A program made the position numbers and the translations under genes. Below, piece by piece: positions 45,591-54,929 of a stretch of DNA of 64,000 nucleotides; position 1 is the first letter of the stretch; every line of letters begins with the position of its first letter. Origin of the DNA: Alistipes muris (GTDB lineage Bacteria; Bacteroidota; Bacteroidia; Bacteroidales; Rikenellaceae); assembly GCF_943193205.1 (NCBI RefSeq), contig NZ_CALPDD010000003.1, positions 121,751-185,750 of the forward strand, in the 5' to 3' direction. Below the pieces are notes generated by a model. That model was given only the letters and a program-made list of their open reading frames with translations. It searched no databases and was not told the DNA's origin.

Positions 45591-47786
45591 TTAATTAATC
45601 CGGTAGGCCCGCTGGACGCCTTTGATACGCATGATAGAATGGATAAGCGTATCGACCACCCCCGAACCGGGAACTTCGACGGAGACGGTGCCGGAGACAC
45701 AGCCGCCCGAAGCGGCGTCGAAATTGATGGAGCGGATGTTGAGCTTCAGCTCGCGGCTGATGGTCTCGGTAATGTGGTTGGCCATACCGGTAGTGTCGGC
45801 CGCGACGATACGGATAGTGACGCGGAAAGCCCCCAAGGCCGACTGCCGCCACCGTGCCTCGATGACCCGGTAAGGGTAACTCTCGCGCATGCGCCGCGCA
45901 TTGGGACAATCGGTGCGATGAATGGTGATGCCGGAATTGATCGTGACGAACCCGAAGACGTCGTCGCCCTTGATGGGGTTGCAGCAGCGGGCCAGCTTGT
46001 ACTGGATTTTGGAAATGTCGTCGTCGATAATTAGCGCGTCCTGCGGTGCGGCGCTTTCGCGCGAAGCGTAGGTCTTCTGCCGTTCGGCTTCGGCCGCGGC
46101 GGCGCGGCGCTCCTCGGCGGCCTCGCCCGAGAGGTGGCGCGCAAGAATCTCCTTGATGGACCCGAAATCGACCTTCTGCGTAGCGATAAGCGCGTAGACT
46201 TCGGTGCCGAGCCTGAGTTTGAAATACTTGCCCAAGTAAGCCACCGCTTCGTCGATGGTGAGGGCCATTTTCCAGTTCTTGAGCTTGCGCTCCAGCTCCT
46301 CGCGCCCCATGCGGGTGTGCTTGGCCTGCTCCTCGCGCAGGAACGACTTGATTTTGTTCCGCGCCTTGGAAGTGACAACCACCGAGAGCCAGTCGGCCTT
46401 GGGCGTCTGGTTCTTGGAAGTCTGGATTTCGACAATGTCACCGTTGTGCAGCACGTCGCGGATGGACGACGGACGGCCGTTGACCTTGCCGCCGACGCAG
46501 GTGGCGCCGAGCGAGGTGTGGATGTCGAACGCAAAATCGAGCAGCGCAGCCCCCTCGGGCAGCTTGCGCAGGTCGCCGTTGGGCGTGAAGACGAAAATCT
46601 CGCCCGAAGCGGGCTTGGCGTCGAAACGCTGGGCCAGCGAATGGGTGGTGTCCTCCATCAGCTCGCGCAGGCGGCCGAGCCACATTTCGCTGGTCTGCGC
46701 CCCCTGGTTCACGCCCTTGTAACGCCAGTGAGCCGCAATGCCGCGCTCGGCCACGGCGTCCATGCGCTCGGTGCGTATCTGCACCTCGACCCAGCGGCCC
46801 TCGGCCGAGACGGTGGTGTGGAGCGATTCGTAGCCGTTGGACTTGGGGATGGAAATCCAGTCGCGCATGCGCTTGGGGTTGGGCGTATAGAAATCGGTGA
46901 CGACCGAATAAGCCGTCCAGCACAGCTGTTTCTCCTCCTCGCGCGGGCAGTCGATAATGATGCGCAGGGCGAAGATGTCGTAGACCCCCTCGAACGGTAC
47001 GTGCTGCTTCTGCATCTTGGTCCAGATGGAGAAAATCGACTTGGTGCGGCTCTTGATATGGTACTTGATTCCGAGTTTCTTCAGCCGCTCCTCAACAGGA
47101 ACCAGGAACCGCGCAATGAAAGCCCGGCGCTCGTCGGCGCTCTCTTCGAGCTTGGCGACGATATGTTCGTAATCCTTGGGCTCCAGATACTTGAGAGCGA
47201 TGTCCTCAAGCTCGCTTTTGATGCTGTACAAACCGAGCTTGTGGGCAATCTGCGCATAGAGGTTCATGGCCTCCCAGCTCTTCTTGCGCCGCTTCTCGCG
47301 GGGGAAGATGTCGAGCGAGCGCATCACCTCCAAACGGTCGGCGAGCTTGATGAGGATGACGCGCGGGTCCTCGGAATAGCTGACAATCAGGTCGCGGAAA
47401 TTGTCGGCCTGTTCTTTGGCAACCTTGAGCCGCAGGGCCGAGATATTGGCGAGCCCGACGGTGATGCCGACGACCTCTTCGCCGAAACGGGCCCGGATTT
47501 CGTCGGTGAGGGCGAGGAATTCCGCAGCGGAAAGCCGCTTGTGGGCCAACCGCACGACGTCGTGGAGAATGGAAGCGACAGCGGAATTGCGCCCCAACCC
47601 GACCTCGGAGATGACGATGGAAGCGACGGCCACGGCGTGGTCGAGCATAGGGCTCCCGTCGTAACGCAGCTCACCGCCGAGCCTCTCGGCAGCCCATGCC
47701 AACGCTTCGTCGACGGCCTGCTGCGTCCGTGCCGAAAAACCGCTCCGCACCGACGCGCGGAAATCATCGTAACGTGAAATATCCAT
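45591..47786 (-). CDS. RelA/SpoT-family (p)ppGpp synthetase with degenerate hydrolase motif
   Basis: A 731-residue long RSH protein. The N-terminal HD domain keeps His75-Asp76 but the HDxxED motif reads HDVVRL, with Arg79 and Leu80 replacing the catalytic Glu-Asp. The synthetase domain looks intact (KSRTKSIFSIWTKM, VYDIFALRI, EVQIRTERMD). TGS (IFVFTPNGDLRKLPEG), the CC-containing region (CCNPIKGDD) and a C-terminal ACT domain follow. I infer synthesis without hydrolysis, as in RelA; another RSH elsewhere would then be needed to remove the alarmone. ATG 47786 is used, not the much longer frame. Confidence 0.9.
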   Translation of the reverse strand: MDISRYDDFRASVRSGFSARTQQAVDEALAWAAERLGGELRYDGSPMLDHAVAVASIVISEVGLGRNSAVASILHDVVRLAHKRLSAAEFLALTDEIRARFGEEVVGITVGLANISALRLKVAKEQADNFRDLIVSYSEDPRVILIKLADRLEVMRSLDIFPREKRRKKSWEAMNLYAQIAHKLGLYSIKSELEDIALKYLEPKDYEHIVAKLEESADERRAFIARFLVPVEERLKKLGIKYHIKSRTKSIFSIWTKMQKQHVPFEGVYDIFALRIIIDCPREEEKQLCWTAYSVVTDFYTPNPKRMRDWISIPKSNGYESLHTTVSAEGRWVEVQIRTERMDAVAERGIAAHWRYKGVNQGAQTSEMWLGRLRELMEDTTHSLAQRFDAKPASGEIFVFTPNGDLRKLPEGAALLDFAFDIHTSLGATCVGGKVNGRPSSIRDVLHNGDIVEIQTSKNQTPKADWLSVVVTSKARNKIKSFLREEQAKHTRMGREELERKLKNWKMALTIDEAVAYLGKYFKLRLGTEVYALIATQKVDFGSIKEILARHLSGEAAEERRAAAAEAERQKTYASRESAAPQDALIIDDDISKIQYKLARCCNPIKGDDVFGFVTINSGITIHRTDCPNARRMRESYPYRVIEARWRQSALGAFRVTIRIVAADTTGMANHITETISRELKLNIRSINFDAASGGCVSGTVSVEVPGSGVVDTLIHSIMRIKGVQRAYRIN

Positions 47787-47857
47787 TTTGCCTGACCTTA
47801 TTGACCCAACGCCGCCCCGCAGGAACGGCACCTTTGCAAAGGTAGAAAAAAATTTCC

Positions 47858-47865
47858 TACATTTG
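47858..47865 (+). promoter_or_regulatory. Promoter -7 box for the hemolysin III gene
   Basis: TACATTTG with TTTG at 47833-47836, 21 bases upstream, 26 bases before the ATG. Confidence 0.7.
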
Positions 47866-47891
47866 GCACCGGAATCCGACCCGACGAACCG

Positions 47892-48545
47892 ATGAAAAAA
47901 TACACCCGCTACATTCCGACCGTAGGCGAAGAAGTCGCCAACGCGGTGAGCCACGGCGCAATGTCGCTGCTGGCACTGGCGGCCCTGCCCTTTGCGGCGG
48001 TATGGGCCTACATACACGCAGGAGAGAGCATAGCCGCGGCCGCCGCGGTGAGCGTCTTCGTCATGTCGATCTTTCTGATGTTCCTGGCCTCGACGCTCTA
48101 CCACTCGATGAATCCGCAGTCGAAACACAAGGAGATATTCCACATACTGGACCACATATTCATCTATGTAGCCATAGCGGGCAGCTACACCCCCATCGCC
48201 GTGACAGTCATCGGCGGCTGGCAGGGCATCTTCATCACGGCGCTGCAATGGGCGATGGTGCTGTTCGGGATATTCTACAAATCGCTGTCCCGCCGCTCAA
48301 TACCGGCCGTAAGCCTGACGATCTACCTGGTCATGGGCTGGACCATCGTCTTCTTCATGCCGCTGTTCGTCCGCCAGGCATCGACGCCGCTGCTGGTGCT
48401 GATTGCCGCGGGCGGAGTGTTCTACACCTTAGGCGCGTGGTTCTACGCCCGCAAGGGATTCCGCTACCACCACATGGTATGGCACCTGCTGATAAATCTT
48501 GCAGTGGCGTGCCACTTCACAGGAATCGTCTTTTTCCTATATTGA
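47892..48545 (+). CDS. Hemolysin III / PAQR-type membrane protein
   Basis: A 217-residue seven-helix membrane protein of the TrhA/hemolysin III family. Conserved positions are SHGAMSLLAL in helix 1, YHSMNPQSKH, DHIFIYVAIAGSYTP and the histidine cluster FRYHHMVWHLLI. Family members are zinc-dependent hydrolase-like membrane proteins linked to fatty-acid or membrane homeostasis; true haemolysis is doubtful. It appears monocistronic. Confidence 0.93.
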   Translation: MKKYTRYIPTVGEEVANAVSHGAMSLLALAALPFAAVWAYIHAGESIAAAAAVSVFVMSIFLMFLASTLYHSMNPQSKHKEIFHILDHIFIYVAIAGSYTPIAVTVIGGWQGIFITALQWAMVLFGIFYKSLSRRSIPAVSLTIYLVMGWTIVFFMPLFVRQASTPLLVLIAAGGVFYTLGAWFYARKGFRYHHMVWHLLINLAVACHFTGIVFFLY

Positions 48546-48553
48546 TGCCGGAA

Positions 48554-48580
48554 GATTCTTCTCGGCACTCAGAATGACAG
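48554..48580 (+). repeat. Dispersed CTCAGAATGACAG motif, copy 3 (extended)
   Basis: GATTCTTCTCGGCA followed by CTCAGAATGACAG (48568-48580), just after the hemolysin III stop. Confidence 0.6.
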
Positions 48581-48633
48581 GCGCCGGCACGCGTTTTTTT
48601 CGCCGTGCTCGGAGCAGCATGCCAACGCACCAA

Positions 48634-48669
48634 AAAGGTCCGGCTTCCGCATCGGGAAGCCGGACCTTT
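48634..48669. terminator. Bidirectional terminator between hemolysin III and the MFS gene
   Basis: A perfect 15-bp stem (AAAGGTCCGGCTTCC / GGAAGCCGGACCTTT) with a 6-base loop. Confidence 0.88.
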
Positions 48670-48686
48670 CAGTGAACTATAATAGT

Positions 48687-50033
48687 CTATTCTTCGACAG
48701 GGATGTCGGTATTCACGTTCTTGCACCCGATAAGCGCATAATAGAGCAGGTAAGCCAACCCGACGATGATGACCCAATAGCTGGTCATGTACCCGGCCTT
48801 GTCGGCCACGAACTGCTGGAAGAGCGGCAGCACGCCACCGCCGACGACCATCATCATGAAGATACCCGACGCCTGGGCCGTGTACTTGCCGAGCCCCTCG
48901 ACGGCAAGGTTGAAGATACCGCCCCACATGACCGACGTACAAAGACCGCAGAGCACGAGGAACAGGGCGCTAACAGGAACATGGGCCAGGCTGAACCCGT
49001 GACCAACGCTGTAACCGGGCATCATGACGGTGACTTCCTTGGGGATGAAGATGGCCAGGAGCACGAAGACGATGGCCGTAGCCGACACGGTCAGAAGCTG
49101 CACGCGGCTGGAAACCTTGCCGCTGATAAGGCTGCTGAGCGAACGCCCGACGAGCATCAGAAGCCAATAAACCGCCGCGATGGCGCCGCCGACGGCCGCC
49201 CCGTTGGTCAGAAGCCCGGCGCCGCGCGCCGAACTGTCGGCGAGGTAGAAATTGAGCGTACCGGGGATGCCGACCTCGACACCGACATAGATGAAGATAC
49301 CGATGACGCCCAGCACCGTATGGCGGAAGTTCCAGGGGCTGTGGGCCGCCTTCTCCTGTTTTTCAGCCGACTTGCGGAGGTGCGGCTCGGGGATGGCGAC
49401 GAAGGTGATGATAAGCGATGCAACGGCGAAGACACCCATGGCAAGGAACAGCAGCGGCGTGACGTCGCCCATGGTGGTCTGAGCCGTGACGGTGCCGATA
49501 AGCGCGCCGACGAACAGCGGTGTGAGGGTGCCCGACAGCGAATTGAACGTACTGCCGAACTGAAGCAGCTGGTTGCCGCGGACACCGCCGCCGCCCAGCG
49601 TATTGAGCATGGGGTTGACGACCGTGTTGAGCATGCAGACGGAGAATCCGCAGATGAAGGCGCCCAGGAGGTAGATGATGAAATTGAGGTGGATGGTGAA
49701 CTTGTCCATCGTGAAGAGGACCGTACCGGCGCCCCAGCGGCTCGACAGGTACTGCGTGAAAAGACCGGCTATACCGACGATCATGGCAATGAGCGAAGTC
49801 TTCTTGTAACCGATCCGCACGATCATGTTGCCGGCCGGAATACCCATGAAGAGGTAGGCCAGGAAGTTCATCATGTTACCCATCATGCCGAGGGTGTTCG
49901 ACCCCTCGTAGGCGTTGCGCCAGATGGTGCCGATAGGCGCTGCGAGGTTGGTCACGAACGAAATCATCGCAAAGAGGAAGAACATGGTGACCACAGGAAC
50001 GATGGGCAGCTTGTAACGGTTGTTTTGTTCCAT
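48687..50033 (-). CDS. FucP-type sugar MFS transporter
   Basis: A 448-residue major facilitator with about twelve helices, of the FucP/GluP (fucose, glucose/galactose) subgroup. The early FFLFAMISFVTNLAAPIG and the central gap between helices 6 and 7 (SAEKQEKAAHSPWNF) are typical. The substrate is unresolved; a hexose symporter is likely. It follows a polyprenyl synthase gene by 36 bases on the same strand and may be co-transcribed from that promoter. Confidence 0.88.
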   Translation of the reverse strand: MEQNNRYKLPIVPVVTMFFLFAMISFVTNLAAPIGTIWRNAYEGSNTLGMMGNMMNFLAYLFMGIPAGNMIVRIGYKKTSLIAMIVGIAGLFTQYLSSRWGAGTVLFTMDKFTIHLNFIIYLLGAFICGFSVCMLNTVVNPMLNTLGGGGVRGNQLLQFGSTFNSLSGTLTPLFVGALIGTVTAQTTMGDVTPLLFLAMGVFAVASLIITFVAIPEPHLRKSAEKQEKAAHSPWNFRHTVLGVIGIFIYVGVEVGIPGTLNFYLADSSARGAGLLTNGAAVGGAIAAVYWLLMLVGRSLSSLISGKVSSRVQLLTVSATAIVFVLLAIFIPKEVTVMMPGYSVGHGFSLAHVPVSALFLVLCGLCTSVMWGGIFNLAVEGLGKYTAQASGIFMMMVVGGGVLPLFQQFVADKAGYMTSYWVIIVGLAYLLYYALIGCKNVNTDIPVEE

Positions 50034-50069
50034 AAGTTTATCGTGTAGTTTGTGAGTTTGGAATTTTCG

Positions 50070-51059
50070 CTACTGGTCGCGCTCGCCGACGTAGGCGCAG
50101 AGGTCGATCATGGCCGTCTTGTACTCGGACGGCCCGAATTCGGAGAGGAGTTCGATGGCCTGCGAAAGGTAACTGCGCATGATGCTGATGGCCGAAGTGA
50201 TGCCGTCCTCGTTCTCGACGATGCGCTGGAGGTATTCCATGGCGGCGGGATCCTCGTGACAGCGGACGAGCCGTGCGATGACCTCGGCCTGCCGCTCCTC
50301 GCCCATACGCTCCAGCACGCAGAGGAGTGGCAGCGTAATCTTGCCCTCGCGCAGGTCGTTGTAGGCAGGCTTGCCCGTGCGGGCGGTGGAGGTATAGTCG
50401 AGAATGTCGTCCTGAATCTGGAACGCCATGCCGAGCGACTCGCCGAAGTGCCGCATCCGTGCGACCTTGTCGCGCGTGGCGCCGACGGCCAGAGCCCCGG
50501 ACGAAGCGCTGACACCGATAAGGCTGGCGGTCTTCTTGTGGACGATGTCGAGGTAGCTTTTGCGCGTCATGACGTGCTTCTCGGCACAGTCGCCCTGCAG
50601 CACCTCGCCTTCGCACAAGGCCGACATGGCCCCGCAAATGTGGGTGACCAAATCGTACTGCCCGCTCTGAAGCCCGAGGTTCATGTTGCGTGCGAGGATG
50701 TAATCGCCCAGGATGACCGCCTTGTGCGACTGCCAGCGGGCGTTGACCGACGGCTTGCCGCGCCGGGTGTCGGACTCGTCGATGACGTCGTCATGGATGA
50801 GCGAGGCGACGTGGATCATTTCGACCAGCATGGCGGCCAGGCAAGGCCGCCGCCCGAGGGAAGCCCCGGGCATGGGCGCGTTCATGGCGGCGGAAAGCAT
50901 GACCAGCAGCGGCCGGATGCCCTTGCCGCGCGACGAAAGCGCATACTGCAGCATTTCGGAGAGCAGCTCGCCCTCGGCGGTGAACTGCCGTTCGACGAAT
51001 TCGTCGAACGCTCTGAGCTCCGCTTCGACGGGTTTACGGATTATATCGAGTGTTGTCAT
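50070..51059 (-). CDS. Polyprenyl (trans) diphosphate synthase
   Basis: A 329-residue isoprenoid synthase. Both aspartate-rich motifs are present: IHDDVIDES (first) and QIQDDILDY (second). The residues before the first motif (MLVEMIHVASL) are not bulky, which would fit a long-chain product such as the menaquinone side chain; the exact length is not determinable. ATG 51059 gives the usual N-terminus. A promoter -7 box is upstream at 51152-51159. Confidence 0.92.
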   Translation of the reverse strand: MTTLDIIRKPVEAELRAFDEFVERQFTAEGELLSEMLQYALSSRGKGIRPLLVMLSAAMNAPMPGASLGRRPCLAAMLVEMIHVASLIHDDVIDESDTRRGKPSVNARWQSHKAVILGDYILARNMNLGLQSGQYDLVTHICGAMSALCEGEVLQGDCAEKHVMTRKSYLDIVHKKTASLIGVSASSGALAVGATRDKVARMRHFGESLGMAFQIQDDILDYTSTARTGKPAYNDLREGKITLPLLCVLERMGEERQAEVIARLVRCHEDPAAMEYLQRIVENEDGITSAISIMRSYLSQAIELLSEFGPSEYKTAMIDLCAYVGERDQ

Positions 51060-51151
51060 CTGACGAAAAAACGCGACGAACCGGCGTAAAACGCCGTGCC
51101 GGCGAAAGGCCCGGCCATGGTGCGGCCGGTCCGCGCGGGATAAAATTACTG

Positions 51152-51159
51152 CAAATATA
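51152..51159 (-). promoter_or_regulatory. Promoter -7 box for the polyprenyl synthase unit
   Basis: Minus-strand TATATTTG about 93 bases before the ATG; the leader has no gene. Confidence 0.62.
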
Positions 51160-51202
51160 ATGAAAATTCGCAATTCGGGCGCGATGATCGGCTATTTTTT
51201 CG

Positions 51203-51282
51203 TACCTTTGGCTTCACCGAAGATACTCCCGCTCGGCAACCCCAAATAAATTTGTGTTTGCCCTCGCTTATTCGTACCTTTG
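51203..51282 (+). repeat. Promoter-module repeat upstream of the YfhO-like gene
   Basis: Two copies of TTCGTACCTTTGGCT set 72 bases apart (-7 boxes 51203-51210 and 51275-51282). Between them are GAAGATACTCCCG, CTCGG and AAATAAATTTG, the same words in the same order as in the block at 42655-42831. The TTTG at 51251-51254 stands 20 bases before the second -7 box, so the repeat carries the gene's promoter. Confidence 0.7.
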
Positions 51283-51305
51283 GCTGTTCAAAAAGAATCA
51301 TCGGA

Positions 51306-53801
51306 ATGAATCTACCGAAAGGCTTCGCCGCACGGCTGTTGCCCGCAGCAGCGGCCCTGCTGCTCTTTTTCGTGGTCGCGGCCGCCTATTTCGCCCCCCA
51401 GTTCCGGGGCGAAGCGCTGCCGCAGCACGATGTGGTCCAATACGAAGGGATGGCCCGCGACATCACGCAGATGAGGCTCGAAACAGGCGAAGACCCCCAA
51501 TGGACGGGGGGCATGTTCGGCGGAATGCCGGCCTACCTGATAAACGTGGCCTATCCGGCCCAGCTGGTGAAACGAAGCGTGGGGCAGATCGTCAAAATCC
51601 TCGACACCCCGGCCGCGTTCCTCTTTTTTGCCATGACGGCCATGTGGCTGATGCTCCTGATGATGGGCGTCGACCCGTGGGCGGGCATCGTCCCGGCGCT
51701 GGCCTACGGGCTTTCGACCTACTTCCTGCTCATCATCGGAGCCGGACACCTCACCAAAATGTGGGCGCTGGTCTATGCGCCGCTGATGATGGGCGGCGCC
51801 TGGATGACCCTGCGGGGGAACAAGTGGTACGGTGCGGCCGTCACGGCGGTGGCGGCGTCGCTCGAAATCGGAGCCGGACACCCGCAGATTACCTACTACT
51901 TCATGCTGGCAATGGCCGCGCTGTGGCTCAGCGACGGAATCGTGGCCCTGCGCGAAAAACGGCTGCGCGACTTCGGGGTGCGGACCGCCGTGCTGGCAGG
52001 TGCTGGCATTCTGGCCGTGGCGTCGAACTTCGGGCCGCTCTGGTATACGGCCCAGCACTCCAAAGAAACGATTCGCGGCGGCTCTGAACTGGCCGTGGAG
52101 ACCGACAGCAAGCGCGGCGGTCTCGATTTGGACTACGCTACGGCGTGGAGCTACGGACGGGCCGAGACGCTGAACCTGCTGGTGCCCGACTTCATGGGGC
52201 GCGATTCGGGCGCCGCCTTTGCGCCCGACGGCGAAGTGGCCGCCGTGACAAACCGCCTGGGACTGCACGGAGCGGCCGAACAGCTGCCTGCCTATTGGGG
52301 CACACAGCCCTACACGGGCGGCCCGACCTACTTGGGCGCGGCGGCGGTCTTCCTGGCGGCATTGGGGCTGGCGCTGGCCCGGGGCCGCAACAAATGGTGG
52401 ATAGCGGGCATTTCGGTGCTGATGATTCTGCTGGCGTGGGGCCGCAACCTGATGGGATTCACCGAGTTGGCGTTCCGCATACTGCCCGGCTACAACAAGT
52501 TCCGCACGGTCTCGATGACGCTTGTGGTGGTGCAGTGGGCCGTGCCGATGCTGGGCGCGCTGGCGCTCGTACAGCTGTGGCGCGGCGACGTTCCGCAGAA
52601 ACGGCTCCTGCGGGGGCTGGCCTGGGCGGCCGGAACGACGGGCGGGCTATGCTTGTTGCTGGCCGTGGCCGGAGGGACGTTGTTCGACTTCGGGTACGAC
52701 GACAGCGCGGCGATGATGACCGAACAATACCACCGGATTTTCCGGGCCAACGACCTGCAAACCTACATCGACCGCGGAATGGACGCGGAATGGGGCGAAA
52801 TGACGGCGGCGGCGATGGCCGCGGAACGCGCTTCGATGATGCGGACCGACGCGTGGCGCTCGCTGATGATGATTGCGCTGGCGGCGGGAGCCGTGGCCCT
52901 TTTCGTGTGGCGGAAAACCAACAAATACGCGCTGACAGCTCTACTGGCGGGGATCATGCTTCTGGACCTGGTGCCCGTCGACCTGCGGTTCCTCTCGCCG
53001 GACAGCTTCGTGACGGCACGCCGCAACCGGGTCGTACCGACGGCGGCCGACAAGGCGATATTGGCCGACACCGACCTGGGATACCGCGTCATCAATCTGA
53101 CGGTGAGCACCTTCAACGACGCGACCACCTCCTATTTCCACCGTTCGGTGGGCGGCTACCACGGCGCCAAGCTGGCCCGCTACCAAGACCTCATCGACCG
53201 TTATCTTTCGGCGGCCGACGAAAACGTCCTGGACATGCTCAACACGCGCTATGCCATCGTACCGGGGCGCGACGGAGCCCCCGAAGCGGTCCGCCGCGAC
53301 ACGGAATACGGCGCGGCGTGGATGGTCGATTCGGTCGTCTGCGTGCCGACGGCCCAAGCCGAAATCGACGCGCTCGGGACCCTCGACCTGCGCACGACGG
53401 CGGTCGTATCGCCTCTCTCGACGGCAACCTCGTGCTGTTATCTCGCCCCACTCGGCAAACTCGCCAGCGGTGAAATCGCCCTCACGGAATACCGCCCCAA
53501 CCATCTGACATACGAATATTCGGCAGAGGGCGAAGCCGTAGCGGTCTTCTCGGAAATCTACTACGACAAGGGCTGGACGGCCTTCATCGACGGCGAGCAG
53601 GCCCCCTATTTCCGGGCCGACTACGTCCTGCGCGCCATGCGTCTGCCCGCCGGAAAACACACCGTCGAATGGATTTTCCGGGCCCCGGGCTGGGATTGGG
53701 TCGAGGGAATTACGTTTGCGGCTTCGCTCGCCATTCTGGCCGGCGCGGCCGCGGCAATCATACATTGGCTCCGCAGCCGAAAAAGAGAACGGAATGGATG
53801 A
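51306..53801 (+). CDS. YfhO-like multi-pass membrane protein
   Basis: An 831-residue inner-membrane protein with a dozen or so helices and a large exported C-terminal domain (about residues 600-800) with beta-rich, GT-C-like features. The N-terminal loop after helix 1 holds the DVVQYEGMARDITQ acidic segment, typical of GT-C glycosyltransferase folds. YfhO has been linked to lipoteichoic acid glycosylation in Gram-positives; in Bacteroidetes the substrate is unknown. The ATG at 51306 follows the repeat-borne promoter. Its end overlaps ftsX by 8 bases. Confidence 0.82.
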   Translation: MNLPKGFAARLLPAAAALLLFFVVAAAYFAPQFRGEALPQHDVVQYEGMARDITQMRLETGEDPQWTGGMFGGMPAYLINVAYPAQLVKRSVGQIVKILDTPAAFLFFAMTAMWLMLLMMGVDPWAGIVPALAYGLSTYFLLIIGAGHLTKMWALVYAPLMMGGAWMTLRGNKWYGAAVTAVAASLEIGAGHPQITYYFMLAMAALWLSDGIVALREKRLRDFGVRTAVLAGAGILAVASNFGPLWYTAQHSKETIRGGSELAVETDSKRGGLDLDYATAWSYGRAETLNLLVPDFMGRDSGAAFAPDGEVAAVTNRLGLHGAAEQLPAYWGTQPYTGGPTYLGAAAVFLAALGLALARGRNKWWIAGISVLMILLAWGRNLMGFTELAFRILPGYNKFRTVSMTLVVVQWAVPMLGALALVQLWRGDVPQKRLLRGLAWAAGTTGGLCLLLAVAGGTLFDFGYDDSAAMMTEQYHRIFRANDLQTYIDRGMDAEWGEMTAAAMAAERASMMRTDAWRSLMMIALAAGAVALFVWRKTNKYALTALLAGIMLLDLVPVDLRFLSPDSFVTARRNRVVPTAADKAILADTDLGYRVINLTVSTFNDATTSYFHRSVGGYHGAKLARYQDLIDRYLSAADENVLDMLNTRYAIVPGRDGAPEAVRRDTEYGAAWMVDSVVCVPTAQAEIDALGTLDLRTTAVVSPLSTATSCCYLAPLGKLASGEIALTEYRPNHLTYEYSAEGEAVAVFSEIYYDKGWTAFIDGEQAPYFRADYVLRAMRLPAGKHTVEWIFRAPGWDWVEGITFAASLAILAGAAAAIIHWLRSRKRERNG

Positions 53802-54678
53802 CAGCAAACGACTGAAGCGCAAGGTCCGCAACTCCTACTTCATCTCGACGGTGAGCATCACACTGGTGCTCTTTCTGCTGGGCTCGGTGGGCTATCTGAT
53901 GTTGGCCGCAATGAAGGTCGCGCAGACGCTCCAATCGAGCATTCAGGTGTCGGTGGAATTGAAAAACGGGCTGAGCGACAAGCAGCGGCAGGAAATCGAA
54001 CGGCAGCTCACCGATGAGGAACTGGTCGAAACGATTGTCTACGTCCCCAAGGAAGAGAAGCTCGAAGACCAGGAATTCCGCCGCCTTTTCGGCAGCCGCT
54101 TCGAGGAGATACTCGACGAAAACCCGCTGCTGAACTCCTACGAACTCACCCTCACCGCCCGCTCGGCCGACCGCGAGCTGATCGAAGCCTTCATCCGGGG
54201 AGCCGAACACCTGAAAGGAGTGGCGCATGTGGGCTACCCGGCGCTGATGGCCCAGCGGCTGCATTCGACCGTGGGCAAAATCCGCTTCGTACTGCTGCTG
54301 TTCGGCGGGGCGCTGCTCGTCATTTCGCTGATTCTGCTGAGCAATACCATCCGGCTGGCCATCTTCTCGAAACGCTATCTGATCAACACCATGAAGCTGG
54401 TAGGGGCGACGAAGTGGTTCATCATGAAACCGTTCCTTGCCAGCAGTATCACACAGGGCATTTGGGCCGGAACGATGGCTTCGCTGCTCCTGGCCGCCGC
54501 GGCCTGCGGACTGAACGAAGCGGTGCCCGAATTGCAGGCCCTCGCCGACGCAAGCCGCACGGGCCTGCTGATTTTCGGCGCCATGCTCGGCGGCGGAATC
54601 GTCATCTCGGGACTGTTCACCTGGGCCGCCCTCAACAAATTCGTCAACATGAAATCGAACAAAATCTATCTCTACTGA
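53794..54678 (+). CDS. ftsX: Cell-division ABC-type permease FtsX
   Basis: A 294-residue FtsX with four membrane helices: one after a short cytoplasmic N-terminus (ISTVSITLVLFLLGSVGYL), then an extracellular domain of about 110 residues, then three helices at the C-terminus with the FtsX-typical SNTIRLAIFSKRYLINTMKL. With FtsE it controls septal wall hydrolases. No ftsE is adjacent. It overlaps the YfhO-like gene by 8 bases and is followed by DUF3098 after 1 base. Confidence 0.93.
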   Translation: MDDSKRLKRKVRNSYFISTVSITLVLFLLGSVGYLMLAAMKVAQTLQSSIQVSVELKNGLSDKQRQEIERQLTDEELVETIVYVPKEEKLEDQEFRRLFGSRFEEILDENPLLNSYELTLTARSADRELIEAFIRGAEHLKGVAHVGYPALMAQRLHSTVGKIRFVLLLFGGALLVISLILLSNTIRLAIFSKRYLINTMKLVGATKWFIMKPFLASSITQGIWAGTMASLLLAAAACGLNEAVPELQALADASRTGLLIFGAMLGGGIVISGLFTWAALNKFVNMKSNKIYLY

Positions 54679-54679
54679 T

Positions 54680-54925
54680 ATGAAACAACCGAACGACACC
54701 CCCGAGAATCCCCGGATGCCGCTGACACGCCGCAACTACATCCTGCTGGCCGCGGGCTTCGGAATCATCCTCTTAGGCTTCGTCCTGATGGCCGGCGGCG
54801 GCAGCGATTCGCCCGACGAATTCAACTACGCCATGTTCTCGTGGCGCCGCATCACGCTGGCCCCCATCCTCGTCATCGGCGGCTTCGCGGTGGAGGCATA
54901 CGCCATTCTGAAACGCTGGAAATAG
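54680..54925 (+). CDS. DUF3098 small membrane protein
   Basis: An 81-residue protein with two hydrophobic helices ([16 protein letters not shown] and [17 protein letters not shown]) around a short loop ([14 protein letters not shown]). It matches the DUF3098 family, which in Bacteroidetes usually sits between ftsX and the uppP gene, as here. Its function is unknown; the position suggests a link to envelope synthesis. Confidence 0.9.
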   Translation: MKQPNDTPENPRMPLTRRNYILLAAGFGIILLGFVLMAGGGSDSPDEFNYAMFSWRRITLAPILVIGGFAVEAYAILKRWK

Positions 54926-54929
54926 AGCG

